Below, piece after piece: positions 17,829 to 26,247 of a stretch of 44,622 bases of DNA (its first letter is position 1; every line of letters begins with the position of its first letter). The DNA comes from Gammaproteobacteria bacterium. GTDB lineage: Bacteria; Pseudomonadota; Gammaproteobacteria; Pseudomonadales; Cellvibrionaceae. Location of the stretch: assembly GCA_025362015.1 (NCBI GenBank), contig JANYIO010000107.1:1-44622 (forward strand), given 5' to 3'. Position numbers and translations under genes: made by a program. Below the pieces are notes generated by a model. That model saw only the letters and a program-made list of their open reading frames with translations. It had not been told where the DNA came from and searched no databases.

Positions 17829-18641
17829 CTACTTCCACAACGCATAGGGAAATGCTTTCATTAACGCGGTGTGATCATAACGAATAGCTTGTGCACCCCC
17901 CATCTCCAGCCCTTCCTCAATTGAATTTGCAAAAATAAATTCTGATTCCTTGCGTCCACTGCCAAAATAATAATCTTTGTATTTAAACAAATCCTCTGTT
18001 TCAGAAAGCCGAACATAGCGCGCGGGGATACCAAATGCCTCTGCAATGATTAGCCCGTGTAGCGAACTGGCTAACACTAACTTGGCTTTTAAAATATTAG
18101 TTATCGCAATATTCCAGCCCCACAATGGCGAGACCACATCTTGCAAGCCATTTACCAATACCAAATCATGCAAATTAGGTACAAAAACATAATCTTTTTC
18201 TGCACGAGGGGTAAATCTATTTTGAAAAATATGAGGAATTAACAATGCTGGATCACCATAAACCTCAGACACTTCGATATTGCGCTTTTTTAAAAACTCA
18301 GCCGTAAGTGGGCCCCTCACCGCATGTACTTTTAAACCCCTAGCTTTAAAATTCTTTTCTGGAATTTTTCCATTCCAACCGGTGCCCCAAACATGATCCC
18401 CTGTTTCGGAAAAATGCAGAATTGAACCTATCGACAACAAGCGCTCCTCCCGGTTAACTTCATCATCAAGACTGTAACCACGCAAACTAAGCATTTGCCG
18501 GCAAACAATATCCGCAAGACGATCACCAAAATTAACTCGACCATCATTGGGCGACCAATGAAACAGTTCCACATGGGGGTAAGGCAACCGGGGAAATCCA
18601 TTGCGTCTTTTTTCGGTAAAAGAAAGTATTTTTTTAATCAT
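17829..18641 (-). CDS. gumL: GumL-like polysaccharide pyruvyl (ketal) transferase
   Basis: 270 aa from ATG 18641, which has AGGAG eight bases upstream; the tracked start 39 bases further up is less likely. It matches GumL, which transfers pyruvate from phosphoenolpyruvate to the terminal mannose: LFHWSPNDGRVNFGDRLADIV, SIGSILHFSETGDHVWGTGWNGKIP, VHAVRGPLTAEFL, EVYGDPALLIP, ASSLHGLIIAEAFGIPA, EDLFKYKDYYFGSGR, MKAFPYALW. It is transcribed with the beta-barrel and gumD genes on the opposite strand from the rest. Its presence supports a pyruvylated terminal mannose, consistent with gumI. Confidence 0.92.
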   Translation of the reverse strand: MIKKILSFTEKRRNGFPRLPYPHVELFHWSPNDGRVNFGDRLADIVCRQMLSLRGYSLDDEVNREERLLSIGSILHFSETGDHVWGTGWNGKIPEKNFKARGLKVHAVRGPLTAEFLKKRNIEVSEVYGDPALLIPHIFQNRFTPRAEKDYVFVPNLHDLVLVNGLQDVVSPLWGWNIAITNILKAKLVLASSLHGLIIAEAFGIPARYVRLSETEDLFKYKDYYFGSGRKESEFIFANSIEEGLEMGGAQAIRYDHTALMKAFPYALWK

Positions 18642-18749
18642 GTCTTTTGCTCCTAAATTTATCATACCCCCTGAGTACAATAAATTTATTAAAGGCTAAT
18701 ATAATATGTTTGTTATGCAAATCACTGGGAATTTAACCCTCGCTTGCGA

Positions 18750-19883
18750 CTAATAACGCAACACAATACCCAGTGTTGCTTGCAATGAGGTGTATTCGCG
18801 AGAAATATCAGGTGATTGATTATCTCGCCATCCAGTATTCAAGATAATATTTAAAGATTTGTTAGGTTCGTATGTAATCACAAAAGGGGCAAGCACAGTA
18901 AGAGTTTCTATACGATTCAGTTCAGCTATAGGCTCATAATATCGTTTAACGTAATTTACACTACTACTAATATTTACTTTATCGGTGAATTGCCAATGTG
19001 CTGAAATGAAATAAGTTTGCACTTTAGAAGGGGTATCCACTGTTTCACCAACAGCGGGCTGACTGAGGGAATACCCACTTCCCAAACGCAATTTTGGAGA
19101 AACATCCCACTGCATATTAATGGTAGCCAGCTCACCGGAGCCATCGTTGATAACTCCCTTACGTTCGACATGAGCAAACGTAGCAGTAATGCTGGTTTTC
19201 GGCGACACTTTCCAGGTACTTTCCAATTCAAGTTGCTGAAAATCAAAATCAAAAATATCCAGTGGTGTTTCTACATAAAACCGATTTCCCGATCTTATGC
19301 GCAACACTAACGTCGAATTATTCGCGGTTTGATAACCAGCATCGAAATAGGTTTCCTTTTCATCAAAATTCAATTCCTCCAGGAGTGAATTAGAATGGAT
19401 CTGGCGCGTCTGGCGCCCACCCAGATGAAAAGTGAGTCGGTTATCATTGCCAAAGCCAACTTTTGCTTTTAGATCATCCCTGCTCACAATATCTTTCTCA
19501 AAAAACTCCCACTGGTCCGCTAAATGAGCATTGCGTAGGCCTTCAATTTCTGTATTAAAATCACTACCAAACTGCCCATTCCAACGGACTTGCCCCTCAT
19601 GAAGAGTTGCATCGAAATCACTAAGTTCATCATGTTGATAATTGCTAACATGCCAAATAGCAACGAGCCGCTGACGCCCAAATCGCTCGTCAAAGCTAAC
19701 ACCTGCGGAGGTCACTGTAATTTTTTCGGCATCCGCCGCAGGAGTCCGCGAAAAATTACTATCCCATATTTCCTGCGCTGATGTCTCAGCATGGAATAAC
19801 TGTTCTTGCGCTTTGGCATAGGCAGAAATAAAAGAACATAAAAAAAATAAACAACAATATACTTTAGAAAAATTACGCATCAA
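18750..19883 (-). CDS. Outer-membrane beta-barrel protein of the exopolysaccharide locus (EpsL/BBP2-like)
   Basis: 377 aa. Signal peptide at about 1-25 (CCLFFLCSFISAYAKA|QEQ). The rest is alternating amphipathic strands with many aromatic residues at strand ends and a terminal ...QATLGIVLRY, the aromatic C-terminus of Bam-inserted barrels. It resembles putative beta-barrel porin 2 proteins and EpsL of methanolan-type loci; classical gum operons have no such gene. It lies between gumL and gumD, 20 bp after gumD. A role as outer-membrane exit or assembly partner for the polymer is inferred from context. Confidence 0.8.
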   Translation of the reverse strand: MMRNFSKVYCCLFFLCSFISAYAKAQEQLFHAETSAQEIWDSNFSRTPAADAEKITVTSAGVSFDERFGRQRLVAIWHVSNYQHDELSDFDATLHEGQVRWNGQFGSDFNTEIEGLRNAHLADQWEFFEKDIVSRDDLKAKVGFGNDNRLTFHLGGRQTRQIHSNSLLEELNFDEKETYFDAGYQTANNSTLVLRIRSGNRFYVETPLDIFDFDFQQLELESTWKVSPKTSITATFAHVERKGVINDGSGELATINMQWDVSPKLRLGSGYSLSQPAVGETVDTPSKVQTYFISAHWQFTDKVNISSSVNYVKRYYEPIAELNRIETLTVLAPFVITYEPNKSLNIILNTGWRDNQSPDISREYTSLQATLGIVLRY

Positions 19884-19903
19884 TGACTAATCTCGAAGTT
19901 TAC

Positions 19904-21361
19904 TCAATAGGCTTGCTGGCCAACAAATCCGCTGAATAAAGTGCCCCAGAGAATTTTGGTATCCAATAACAAAGACCAGTTGCGAATGTATTCTAAATCG
20001 TAAGCAATACGTCCCGACATTTTGTCCAGAGTTTCAGTTTCACCACGAAAGCCATTGATTTGTGCAAGCCCGGTAATACCTGGCTTTACTTTATGGCGCA
20101 ACATGTAACCTTTAATTTGTCCGCGATAAAATTCGTTGTGCGCAACCGCATGCGGCCGCGGGCCAACCAATGACATGCTTCCTGATAATACGTTAAATAG
20201 CTGCGGCAATTCATCAAGCGATGTACGTCGTAAAAAATTACCAAAAGCTGTTACACGCATATCGCCTTGTTTCGCCTGGGTTACATTGTCCCCATCTTCA
20301 CAGACCGTCATAGAACGAAACTTCCATACTTTAATTCGTTCACCGCCCATGCCATAACGCGTTTGTTTAAAAAATATAGGACCTGGCGATGTTAACTTAA
20401 CACCCAATCCAATAATCAGCATGGGTAACGTTAACAATAGGAGCATACCAGAACCAATGACCAAATCTTCAAGTCGTTTTGCCCAACTATTATCAACCAA
20501 CGGTGAATCATAAATACTCAGCGCAGGAATACCCTGAAAGCAGGTTAACCGTGAGTGAAGCAAGTCAAAATTAAATACATCAGGAATAACATACGGCGTT
20601 ACAGTCGTGTCTGCTAGACGATCAATAACCGCGTGCATACGCAATTCAGCACGCATGGGAAGAGTAACAAAAACGATGTCAATTTTATCATCCCGAGCAT
20701 CCTCGTAAAGCTGATCCAATCCGCCATTCACCGTAATATTTTGTCCTATTAAACGGCGACCCACATCATCGTTAGCAATACGATCATCATAAAAACCTAT
20801 TATACGATAACCCAACCAAGGCATATCGTTGACGGTGTTAATCATACGCAAACCCAGATCATTTGCACCGACGATAGCTACTCGACGCGGCTCCGAAGGA
20901 TTAGAACGTAGCTTCGCCAAAAACACACGCCGGCTCCAATGCAAACCGATCATTATGATAGGAGTCACCACTAGCCAGAGAAATATTGCGGACAGGCTTA
21001 CGCCTTTAAATGGGTGAATAAAAAACATTGGCACGCTAATAATTAACTCGGTAACAATCCAGGCGACCATTATGCGAGATGCAAGATTCAACATAGAATG
21101 GCCGCGCCATAAATAATATATTTCATTACTTTCAGCGAACAATCCGAAAATAATAACAGCACTTATGGCGAACATCGTATAAACGTTATTCCATTCTATT
21201 TGTGCAATTTGCAAAATGAACCAAAGCAAAAAAATAATAAGCAAGCTATCAAACGCACGAAACAGCGCCAATATATTGGAATGATGCAAGCGAATTTCCT
21301 GCGGCTTTGCGGACAATTCAATCGGGCTCATTGTGGCTCCCAATGTTTGCTGACTACCCAT
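19904..21361 (-). CDS. gumD: GumD/WcaJ-like undecaprenyl-phosphate glucose phosphotransferase
   Basis: 485 aa. The N-terminal half has about five membrane helices, followed by a CoA-binding-like Rossmann region (RRVAIVGANDLGLRMI). The C-terminal sugar-transferase domain carries KQTRYGMGGERIKVWKFRSM, RRTSLDELPQLFNVLSGSMS, LVGPRPHAVAHNEFY and KPGITGLAQINGFRGET. It transfers Glc-1-P from UDP-glucose to undecaprenyl phosphate, priming repeat-unit synthesis. The ATG at 21361 has GGAGAG seven bases upstream. First gene of the minus-strand block; its promoter lies in 21362-21450. GumD and WcaJ are hard to separate by sequence; the neighbours favour GumD. Confidence 0.95.
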   Translation of the reverse strand: MGSQQTLGATMSPIELSAKPQEIRLHHSNILALFRAFDSLLIIFLLWFILQIAQIEWNNVYTMFAISAVIIFGLFAESNEIYYLWRGHSMLNLASRIMVAWIVTELIISVPMFFIHPFKGVSLSAIFLWLVVTPIIMIGLHWSRRVFLAKLRSNPSEPRRVAIVGANDLGLRMINTVNDMPWLGYRIIGFYDDRIANDDVGRRLIGQNITVNGGLDQLYEDARDDKIDIVFVTLPMRAELRMHAVIDRLADTTVTPYVIPDVFNFDLLHSRLTCFQGIPALSIYDSPLVDNSWAKRLEDLVIGSGMLLLLTLPMLIIGLGVKLTSPGPIFFKQTRYGMGGERIKVWKFRSMTVCEDGDNVTQAKQGDMRVTAFGNFLRRTSLDELPQLFNVLSGSMSLVGPRPHAVAHNEFYRGQIKGYMLRHKVKPGITGLAQINGFRGETETLDKMSGRIAYDLEYIRNWSLLLDTKILWGTLFSGFVGQQAY

Positions 21362-21451
21362 AACGAACTCTCCACGCAGATGACTACCTTATTCATGTGA
21401 TCTGCACTAATCAAGCCAAAAAATACATCATAAAAATAAATTGAATATTTT

Positions 21452-21808
21452 TTGATATGTAAAAACAACGGAAAAAAATTCAAGAATACTGAATGGCGCG
21501 CGCTTCATTTCAAGGCACACCCTGAAAAAATGCTCATGAAAGTAATGCACAACAGAAAAAATAAAATCTTTTGTGACCAGGAGTCAGAACTATATAAAAT
21601 AAGATGGCTTCAATCGGTGCGTTGGCACACATACAATACTGTCAGCGGAGCAATTGTCGTTTTAACGAAAGGCCGCGAAGAGGTGGATTTATTTTGTGCG
21701 GATTATTTGTTTGCGAAATGTATAAATAAAAAATCATTTAATGTCGCGGAAATTGTTTATGTAAATGCCCACATGCGGGCATCTATTGAATACTCGGCCT
21801 CTATTTGA
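21452..21808 (+). CDS. Doubtful small ORF, unrecognised
   Basis: 118 aa from a TTG with no good ribosome site; internal ATGs near 21531 would give about 90 aa. No signal peptide or membrane segment. The second half (VRWHTYNTVSGAIVVLTKGREEVDLFC) looks protein-like, with alternating hydrophobic residues, but matches no family I know. Its stop codon falls in the first unit of the tandem repeat that also holds the stop of the oxygenase gene. It may be a gene remnant. Together with 21362-21451 this is all I see between gumD and the repeat. Confidence 0.3.
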   Translation: MICKNNGKKFKNTEWRALHFKAHPEKMLMKVMHNRKNKIFCDQESELYKIRWLQSVRWHTYNTVSGAIVVLTKGREEVDLFCADYLFAKCINKKSFNVAEIVYVNAHMRASIEYSASI

Positions 21809-21912
21809 TACACAGTTCCTATTTTTTGATACGCAGTTCCTGTTTTTTAATAAGCAGTTCCTATTTTTGATACACAATTCCTATTTTTGATGCACAGCTC
21901 TATTTGATGCGT
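21801..21912. repeat. 20-21 bp tandem repeat, five copies plus a partial, at the end of the oxygenase gene
   Basis: Units of the type CTATTTTTGATACACAGTTC begin at about 21801, 21819, 21840, 21861 and 21881, with a partial at 21901. Units differ by one to four bases and one to three in length. The partial lies over the last codons and stop of the minus-strand oxygenase gene, so the array may have grown from its 3' end. Confidence 0.85.
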
Positions 21913-22745
21913 CGCACCAGCTTACCTATCACATCCCAGAGCATAGGCGGCATCACTGCTTTCCCGATCCGTCTAGCCCGGTCAGACTTACTCATAAATA
22001 AAAAGAGTGAATTTTGCCGAGCTTCGCGATCAATTTTGGCAAAACGATTTGAGTAATAATAAGACGCCAGTGAGCGCCGTTTTACACCTTCTGGAGGCGT
22101 AAGAGGATGCGGGTGACCATGAAAACTGTTGCGCCCATGTCGCATTAGAATAGTGCGACCAAACTCTGGCTCAACGCTGGTTACCCGCTGTGTAGCGGTG
22201 GCATCCCATAATTCCAGTGCACCGCCCCACTCCGGTAGCCAGCATTTATTGAGGTAGGTAATCATTACCATTTCATTATGCAGACCTGAACGTAAATGTC
22301 GGTCAAAATCCCGATGAATCCCAAAACGTCCACCTGGCTTGGTTTCATGCAGCCCACCACCATAAAGATGGGCGTCAACCAGTAACTCATCAACTTCCGT
22401 CAAGAGTGAAAGTACCTGCACAAACCAGCCAGAATTTACCAAACCAAAATATATTTGGCTGGCCGGGCCAAGACTCGAACCCAGGACAGAACGTTGCGTA
22501 CTTTGATTTTTATTTGCCACCGAGCGCCATGCTGATGCATCATTTAACTCAAACTCTTCTAATATCAACTCAAGCAGCACCGGGTTGAACCAGTTATTTT
22601 CTATAAGGTGTTGAAATGGCTGGGCAGATTGCAGGCGATTACGCAAATTGAGCAAATAAGCTTCATCGTATAAACACGGATCAACAAGTTCCTTCAAGCC
22701 AAGTCGCTTGCCGCGAATGGTTACAAAATCATCTGAGCCAAGCAT
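21900..22745 (-). CDS. 2OG-Fe(II) oxygenase (prolyl-4-hydroxylase-like)
   Basis: 281 aa, apparently cytosolic. The double-stranded beta-helix signature is present: first iron ligands HRD in GRFGIHRDFDRH, the strand LNKCWLPEWGGALELWD, the distal His in SFHGHPHPLTPP and the 2OG-binding Arg in KRRSLASYYYS. This layout fits the prolyl 4-hydroxylase/Tpa1-like group, which hydroxylates protein or small-molecule substrates using O2 and 2-oxoglutarate. The substrate is unknown; the location next to a polysaccharide locus does not by itself show a link. The ATG at 22745 has GGAG upstream. The C-terminus is basic (RRIK) and ends in the tandem repeat. Confidence 0.85.
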   Translation of the reverse strand: MLGSDDFVTIRGKRLGLKELVDPCLYDEAYLLNLRNRLQSAQPFQHLIENNWFNPVLLELILEEFELNDASAWRSVANKNQSTQRSVLGSSLGPASQIYFGLVNSGWFVQVLSLLTEVDELLVDAHLYGGGLHETKPGGRFGIHRDFDRHLRSGLHNEMVMITYLNKCWLPEWGGALELWDATATQRVTSVEPEFGRTILMRHGRNSFHGHPHPLTPPEGVKRRSLASYYYSNRFAKIDREARQNSLFLFMSKSDRARRIGKAVMPPMLWDVIGKLVRRIK

Positions 22746-22878
22746 TGAGCATCTCCAGTCATAAAACTAAAAACATCACATTTCATCATGAGAATAATGA
22801 TAATGACGTCTAAGTTATCATGCAACTATCAAGCCCGCAGCTATATAATGATCACTACCTACCGATAAATAACTATTT

Positions 22879-23382
22879 ATGACCCACCTGAAATACTTTA
22901 CTGGCTATCCAAGCGAAACTACCGAGCAAGTCCAACAGGTTATTGTTGATCAGCGCTTGAGTGAAATCCTGCTTAAAAAATATCCCCACGCTCATGCGGT
23001 ACGCACCGACAACAACCTGTATCAGTACACTATGGATTTAAAAAATCAATTTATGAGCAAGGCACACCCACTTAGCAAAGTTTCCTACGACAGCAAAATT
23101 AAAGTGATTCAGCACGCACTCGGTCAACATCATTACATCAACAGAATACAAGGCAATAAAACCAAGGCAGTGAATGAAATTAAAATCGCTAGCCTCTTTC
23201 GCGTTGCGCCAGAAGCTTTTTTAAAAATGATTGTGGTGCATGAGCTGGCGCATTTTAAAGAGAAGGAGCACAACAAAGCGTTTTACCAACTTTGCCGGCA
23301 TATGGAACCCAATTACCATCAATACGAATTTGATGTGCGTTTGTATCTTACGCAACTGGATTTGTTTGGGGAGATTTACTAA
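22879..23382 (+). CDS. YgjP-like (SprT/WLM-type) metallopeptidase domain protein
   Basis: 167 aa. Zinc motif in VVHELAHFKEKEHNKAFYQLC (HEXXH followed by the EKEHNKAF block typical of YgjP/DUF45 proteins), then HMEPNYHQYEFDVRLYL. No signal peptide, so cytosolic. YgjP-like proteins are predicted zinc metallopeptidases of unknown substrate. It converges with the yceI-like gene, stops nine bases apart. Start ATG 22879 has only a weak ribosome site, but no other start fits. Confidence 0.88.
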   Translation: MTHLKYFTGYPSETTEQVQQVIVDQRLSEILLKKYPHAHAVRTDNNLYQYTMDLKNQFMSKAHPLSKVSYDSKIKVIQHALGQHHYINRIQGNKTKAVNEIKIASLFRVAPEAFLKMIVVHELAHFKEKEHNKAFYQLCRHMEPNYHQYEFDVRLYLTQLDLFGEIY

Positions 23383-23390
23383 TGGAAAAA

Positions 23391-24032
23391 TTATTGTTTC
23401 TGAAATTCCGCAAAAACTTCTACATCAACTTTATCTGCAATCGCGGGAACTAAATAATCAATACCAAAAACGGAGCGATTGAAACTTGTGATTGCAGAAA
23501 ATCCTAATGTGTAATTTCCGGTTAACATATTATTCCCACCACCATTAAACACCACATCTAAAACAATCGGTTCAGTTACACCATGCAAAGCCAGCGTACC
23601 GGTAAACTTTGCATGCTTTTCATCGAGCAGTTGCACGCTGGTGGTTTTAAATAAAGCTTGTGGATATTTTTCAGCATCAAACCAACTACTACCGCGCAAA
23701 GTGTCTTCAAGGTCCTCGTTATTAACATCAACGCTGGCAATATTAATCAACGCCGATAATTTTGCATTAGCCATATTTTTTGGATCAAATTCTAAACTTG
23801 CTTCCACCGTATTAAAGCGCCCGACAAAAGTCGACATGCCCATGTGATTTATCTTAAACAAAACACTGGTATGCTGAGGGTCAGTTTTATAGCTACCTTT
23901 TTCGAGTAACGCAATAACGGTTTTTATTTTTGGCTGAATCAGATAACCGCAAGAAGACAACACCGACATGAGTGCCGCGGCCATTAACAAGATAATGAGT
24001 GAGCGGTGATATTGTTGAATACAATTGCGCAT
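23391..24032 (-). CDS. YceI-family lipoprotein
   Basis: 213 aa. The N-terminus has a lipoprotein signal (SLIILLMAAALMSVLSSC), so it is probably anchored in a membrane facing the periplasm. The YceI domain follows: YKTDPQHTSVLFKINHMGMSTFVGRF, SALINIASVDVNNEDLEDTLRGSSWFDAEKYP, FTGTLALHGVTEPIVLDVVF, LGFSAITSFNRSVFGI. The family forms a lipocalin-like barrel binding isoprenoid-type lipids. ATG 24032 is preferred to the GTG at 24041. Most YceI proteins are plain periplasmic; lipoprotein versions also occur. Confidence 0.9.
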   Translation of the reverse strand: MRNCIQQYHRSLIILLMAAALMSVLSSCGYLIQPKIKTVIALLEKGSYKTDPQHTSVLFKINHMGMSTFVGRFNTVEASLEFDPKNMANAKLSALINIASVDVNNEDLEDTLRGSSWFDAEKYPQALFKTTSVQLLDEKHAKFTGTLALHGVTEPIVLDVVFNGGGNNMLTGNYTLGFSAITSFNRSVFGIDYLVPAIADKVDVEVFAEFQKQ

Positions 24033-24070
24033 AAAACTCACTCACTAAAAACAAATATCGATTAAAAATA

Positions 24071-24099
24071 TAAAGCTCCGACTAAGGAGCTTTTTTTGT
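24071..24099. terminator. Terminator downstream of minE, possibly bidirectional
   Basis: AAAGCTCC, loop, GGAGCTTT followed by TTTT on plus; on minus the stem is followed by TTTATATTTTT. It separates the min operon from the yceI-like gene. Confidence 0.75.
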
Positions 24100-24127
24100 T
24101 TTTCCGATGCATTAATCTTATTGATTG

Positions 24128-24379
24128 CTATTCTGGCAAAGTAATATTTAATTCCAATACCGAGCAATGATCAGATTCATCCAAACTTACAACGACCTGA
24201 TCCGAATCAATATTAATGTACTTGCGAATAACATCGATAATTTCTTGTTGCATCTTCGGTAAAAAATCCGGTTGTTTACGCCTATGGCGCTCATGCGCAA
24301 CAATAATTTGTAGCCGTTCTTTGGCGCGCGCCGCCGATGTAGGCTCACTCTTTTTTTGAAAGTAACTGAAAAAGCTCAC
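24128..24379 (-). CDS. minE: Cell division topological specificity factor MinE
   Basis: 83 aa, standard length. N-terminal membrane-targeting and MinD-contact region MSFFSYF then [17 protein letters not shown], followed by the C-terminal dimerisation domain ([19 protein letters not shown]). It stimulates MinD ATPase and drives pole-to-pole oscillation so that MinC blocks polar FtsZ rings. Last gene of minCDE, two bases after minD. Confidence 0.97.
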   Translation of the reverse strand: MSFFSYFQKKSEPTSAARAKERLQIIVAHERHRRKQPDFLPKMQQEIIDVIRKYINIDSDQVVVSLDESDHCSVLELNITLPE

Positions 24380-24381
24380 AA

Positions 24382-25194
24382 TTATTTACCTCCTAGCAAA
24401 CGCTTGAAGAAACTTTTCTTTTCTTCCTCAAGAAACCTATGGGCCACATCTTTACCAAGCAATCTATCCACGGCATCATTATATGCCTGCCCCACTTGCG
24501 TCTCTGCATCTAAAATAACGGGAGTACCCTGATTGGATGCCTTTAGCACCGCTTCTGATTCCGGGATAACCCCTAACAATGGAATTGCCAAAATATCTTC
24601 TACGTCACTAACGCTTAGCATTTCACCATTAGCAACACGTATTGGATTATAACGGGTTAATAATAAATGCTCTTGAATAGGCTCAAGGCTTTGCTCTGCA
24701 CGGCGCGATTTACTTTGTAAAATACCGAGAATGCGATCCGAATCGCGCACCGATGAAACTTCAGGATTAGTTACCACAATCGCAATATCCGCAAAATACA
24801 ATGCCATGAGTGCGCCCTGCTCAATCCCAGCAGGTGAGTCGCACACTATGTATTCAAAATCTTTTGCAAGTTCATTTAAAATCTTTTCCACACCATCCCT
24901 CACTAACGCATCTTTATCGCGTGTTTGTGATGCAGGTAGAATATATAAACCTTCAGTACGCTTATCTTTAATTAATGCCTGATTGAGTGTGGATTCACCT
25001 TTAATGACATTCACAAAATCGTAAACTACACGGCGTTCACAACCCATAATCAAATCGAGATTACGCAAACCGACATCAAAATCGATGACGACAGTTTTAT
25101 GACCACGCATAGCCAAACCCGTACTAATTGCAGCACTAGTGGTGGTTTTACCCACACCACCCTTACCTGATGTTACAACAATAATCTTGGCCAA
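24382..25194 (-). CDS. minD: Septum site-determining ATPase MinD
   Basis: 270 aa. Deviant Walker [17 protein letters not shown] near the N-terminus, [25 protein letters not shown], and a C-terminal amphipathic helix ([14 protein letters not shown]) for membrane binding. It recruits MinC to the membrane and oscillates with MinE. Sits 66 bp after minC. Confidence 0.98.
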   Translation of the reverse strand: MAKIIVVTSGKGGVGKTTTSAAISTGLAMRGHKTVVIDFDVGLRNLDLIMGCERRVVYDFVNVIKGESTLNQALIKDKRTEGLYILPASQTRDKDALVRDGVEKILNELAKDFEYIVCDSPAGIEQGALMALYFADIAIVVTNPEVSSVRDSDRILGILQSKSRRAEQSLEPIQEHLLLTRYNPIRVANGEMLSVSDVEDILAIPLLGVIPESEAVLKASNQGTPVILDAETQVGQAYNDAVDRLLGKDVAHRFLEEEKKSFFKRLLGGK

Positions 25195-25260
25195 GTGAGG
25201 CTCCCATACATTAAATTAAAATAATAAATAATTAAAAAAAATGAAAATAAAAAATAATGT

Positions 25261-26013
25261 TTAACTATTTGCTAATGCCTCAATAATAACTTTTTCGCCA
25301 CTTAAAGATATTTGCGTAGGCTTTTTAAACAATTCTTTAGGCAAGGCCTCTTGCAATACAAAGTTACCTGCAATAGCAACTAATTCAGCTTCGAATTGCT
25401 GACAAAAAATTCGCGCCCCCACATCACCTTTGACACCCGCAAGCGCACGACCACGCAGTGATCCATAAATATGAATATGTCCATCTGCTAAAACTTCTGC
25501 ACCCTCACTAACTTGAGCGAGCACAATTAAATCAGCGCCTTCAGCATAAATCTGCTGGCCGGAACGCACGGGGCGTGTAATAACTTTACTAACACGCTGC
25601 ACCAAGCGCTCTTCAATGACAACCCGCTCTTCGATCACAGCTTCCAGAGTTTTAGCGGATTCTTGTATCGGTATTTTTAATGCACGTTCAGAGGGTTTGG
25701 ATAATACTGCCAAGCCCGTTGCCTGCACGCTAGCCAACAACACTTCAGGCACGGAAGTAAACCCGAGCGGCTGTAAATTGAGTGAGCGGCAAATTTGCAC
25801 CAATGGTGCAGCATTTTTAATTAGCGCTGTGCATTTTTCCGGGTTTTCTAACTTTTCAAGACTTATCAGTACCGGTGAGTTATCAAAAAAATGAGGAGCT
25901 TGGTCTATCTTCTCTTTAAGCTCGGCAGAGAGTGTTTTGGGGTTGTAGTCTATTAAAGCCAATACCACTACCGTTAACGCACTACCTTTAAGCTGAAAAC
26001 TTACATCAATCAT
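25261..26013 (-). CDS. minC: Septum site-determining protein MinC
   Basis: 250 aa. N-terminal FtsZ-inhibiting domain (FQLKGSALTVVVLAL...FFDNSPVLISLEKL) and C-terminal beta-helix that binds MinD (VRSGQQIYAEGADLIVLAQVSEGAEVLADGHIHIYGSLRGRALAGVKGD). First gene of the min operon; ATG 26013. Divergent from the DUF3300 gene across a 234-bp gap holding both promoters; a 74-aa ORF there looks spurious. Confidence 0.97.
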   Translation of the reverse strand: MIDVSFQLKGSALTVVVLALIDYNPKTLSAELKEKIDQAPHFFDNSPVLISLEKLENPEKCTALIKNAAPLVQICRSLNLQPLGFTSVPEVLLASVQATGLAVLSKPSERALKIPIQESAKTLEAVIEERVVIEERLVQRVSKVITRPVRSGQQIYAEGADLIVLAQVSEGAEVLADGHIHIYGSLRGRALAGVKGDVGARIFCQQFEAELVAIAGNFVLQEALPKELFKKPTQISLSGEKVIIEALANS

Positions 26014-26247
26014 TACACGTGCTCATCTGCATAAGTAAGAGTCATACTTTAGGCCGCTATTATCAAGCCCGTAGTTTTTTAGTCAAGTCACTTGGTTCAG
26101 TCAAGCCAAAGTACTTGAACCCTACCGATGCTTACTCCATTATGGTTTGTTATTCAGTCGCGGTTAAGGCACAAAAACTTATAAAGGGTTTGGAAGTCAG
26201 AGTTACATCTGAGCTATCGCCAACAGGACAAAACACGGGGTAACATC

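Noticed and set aside
21801-21912. CRISPR array
   Set aside because: Units are contiguous with no spacers and no cas genes are nearby.
26019-26243. 74-aa ORF between minC and the DUF3300 gene
   Set aside because: It lies in the divergent promoter region and has no protein features.
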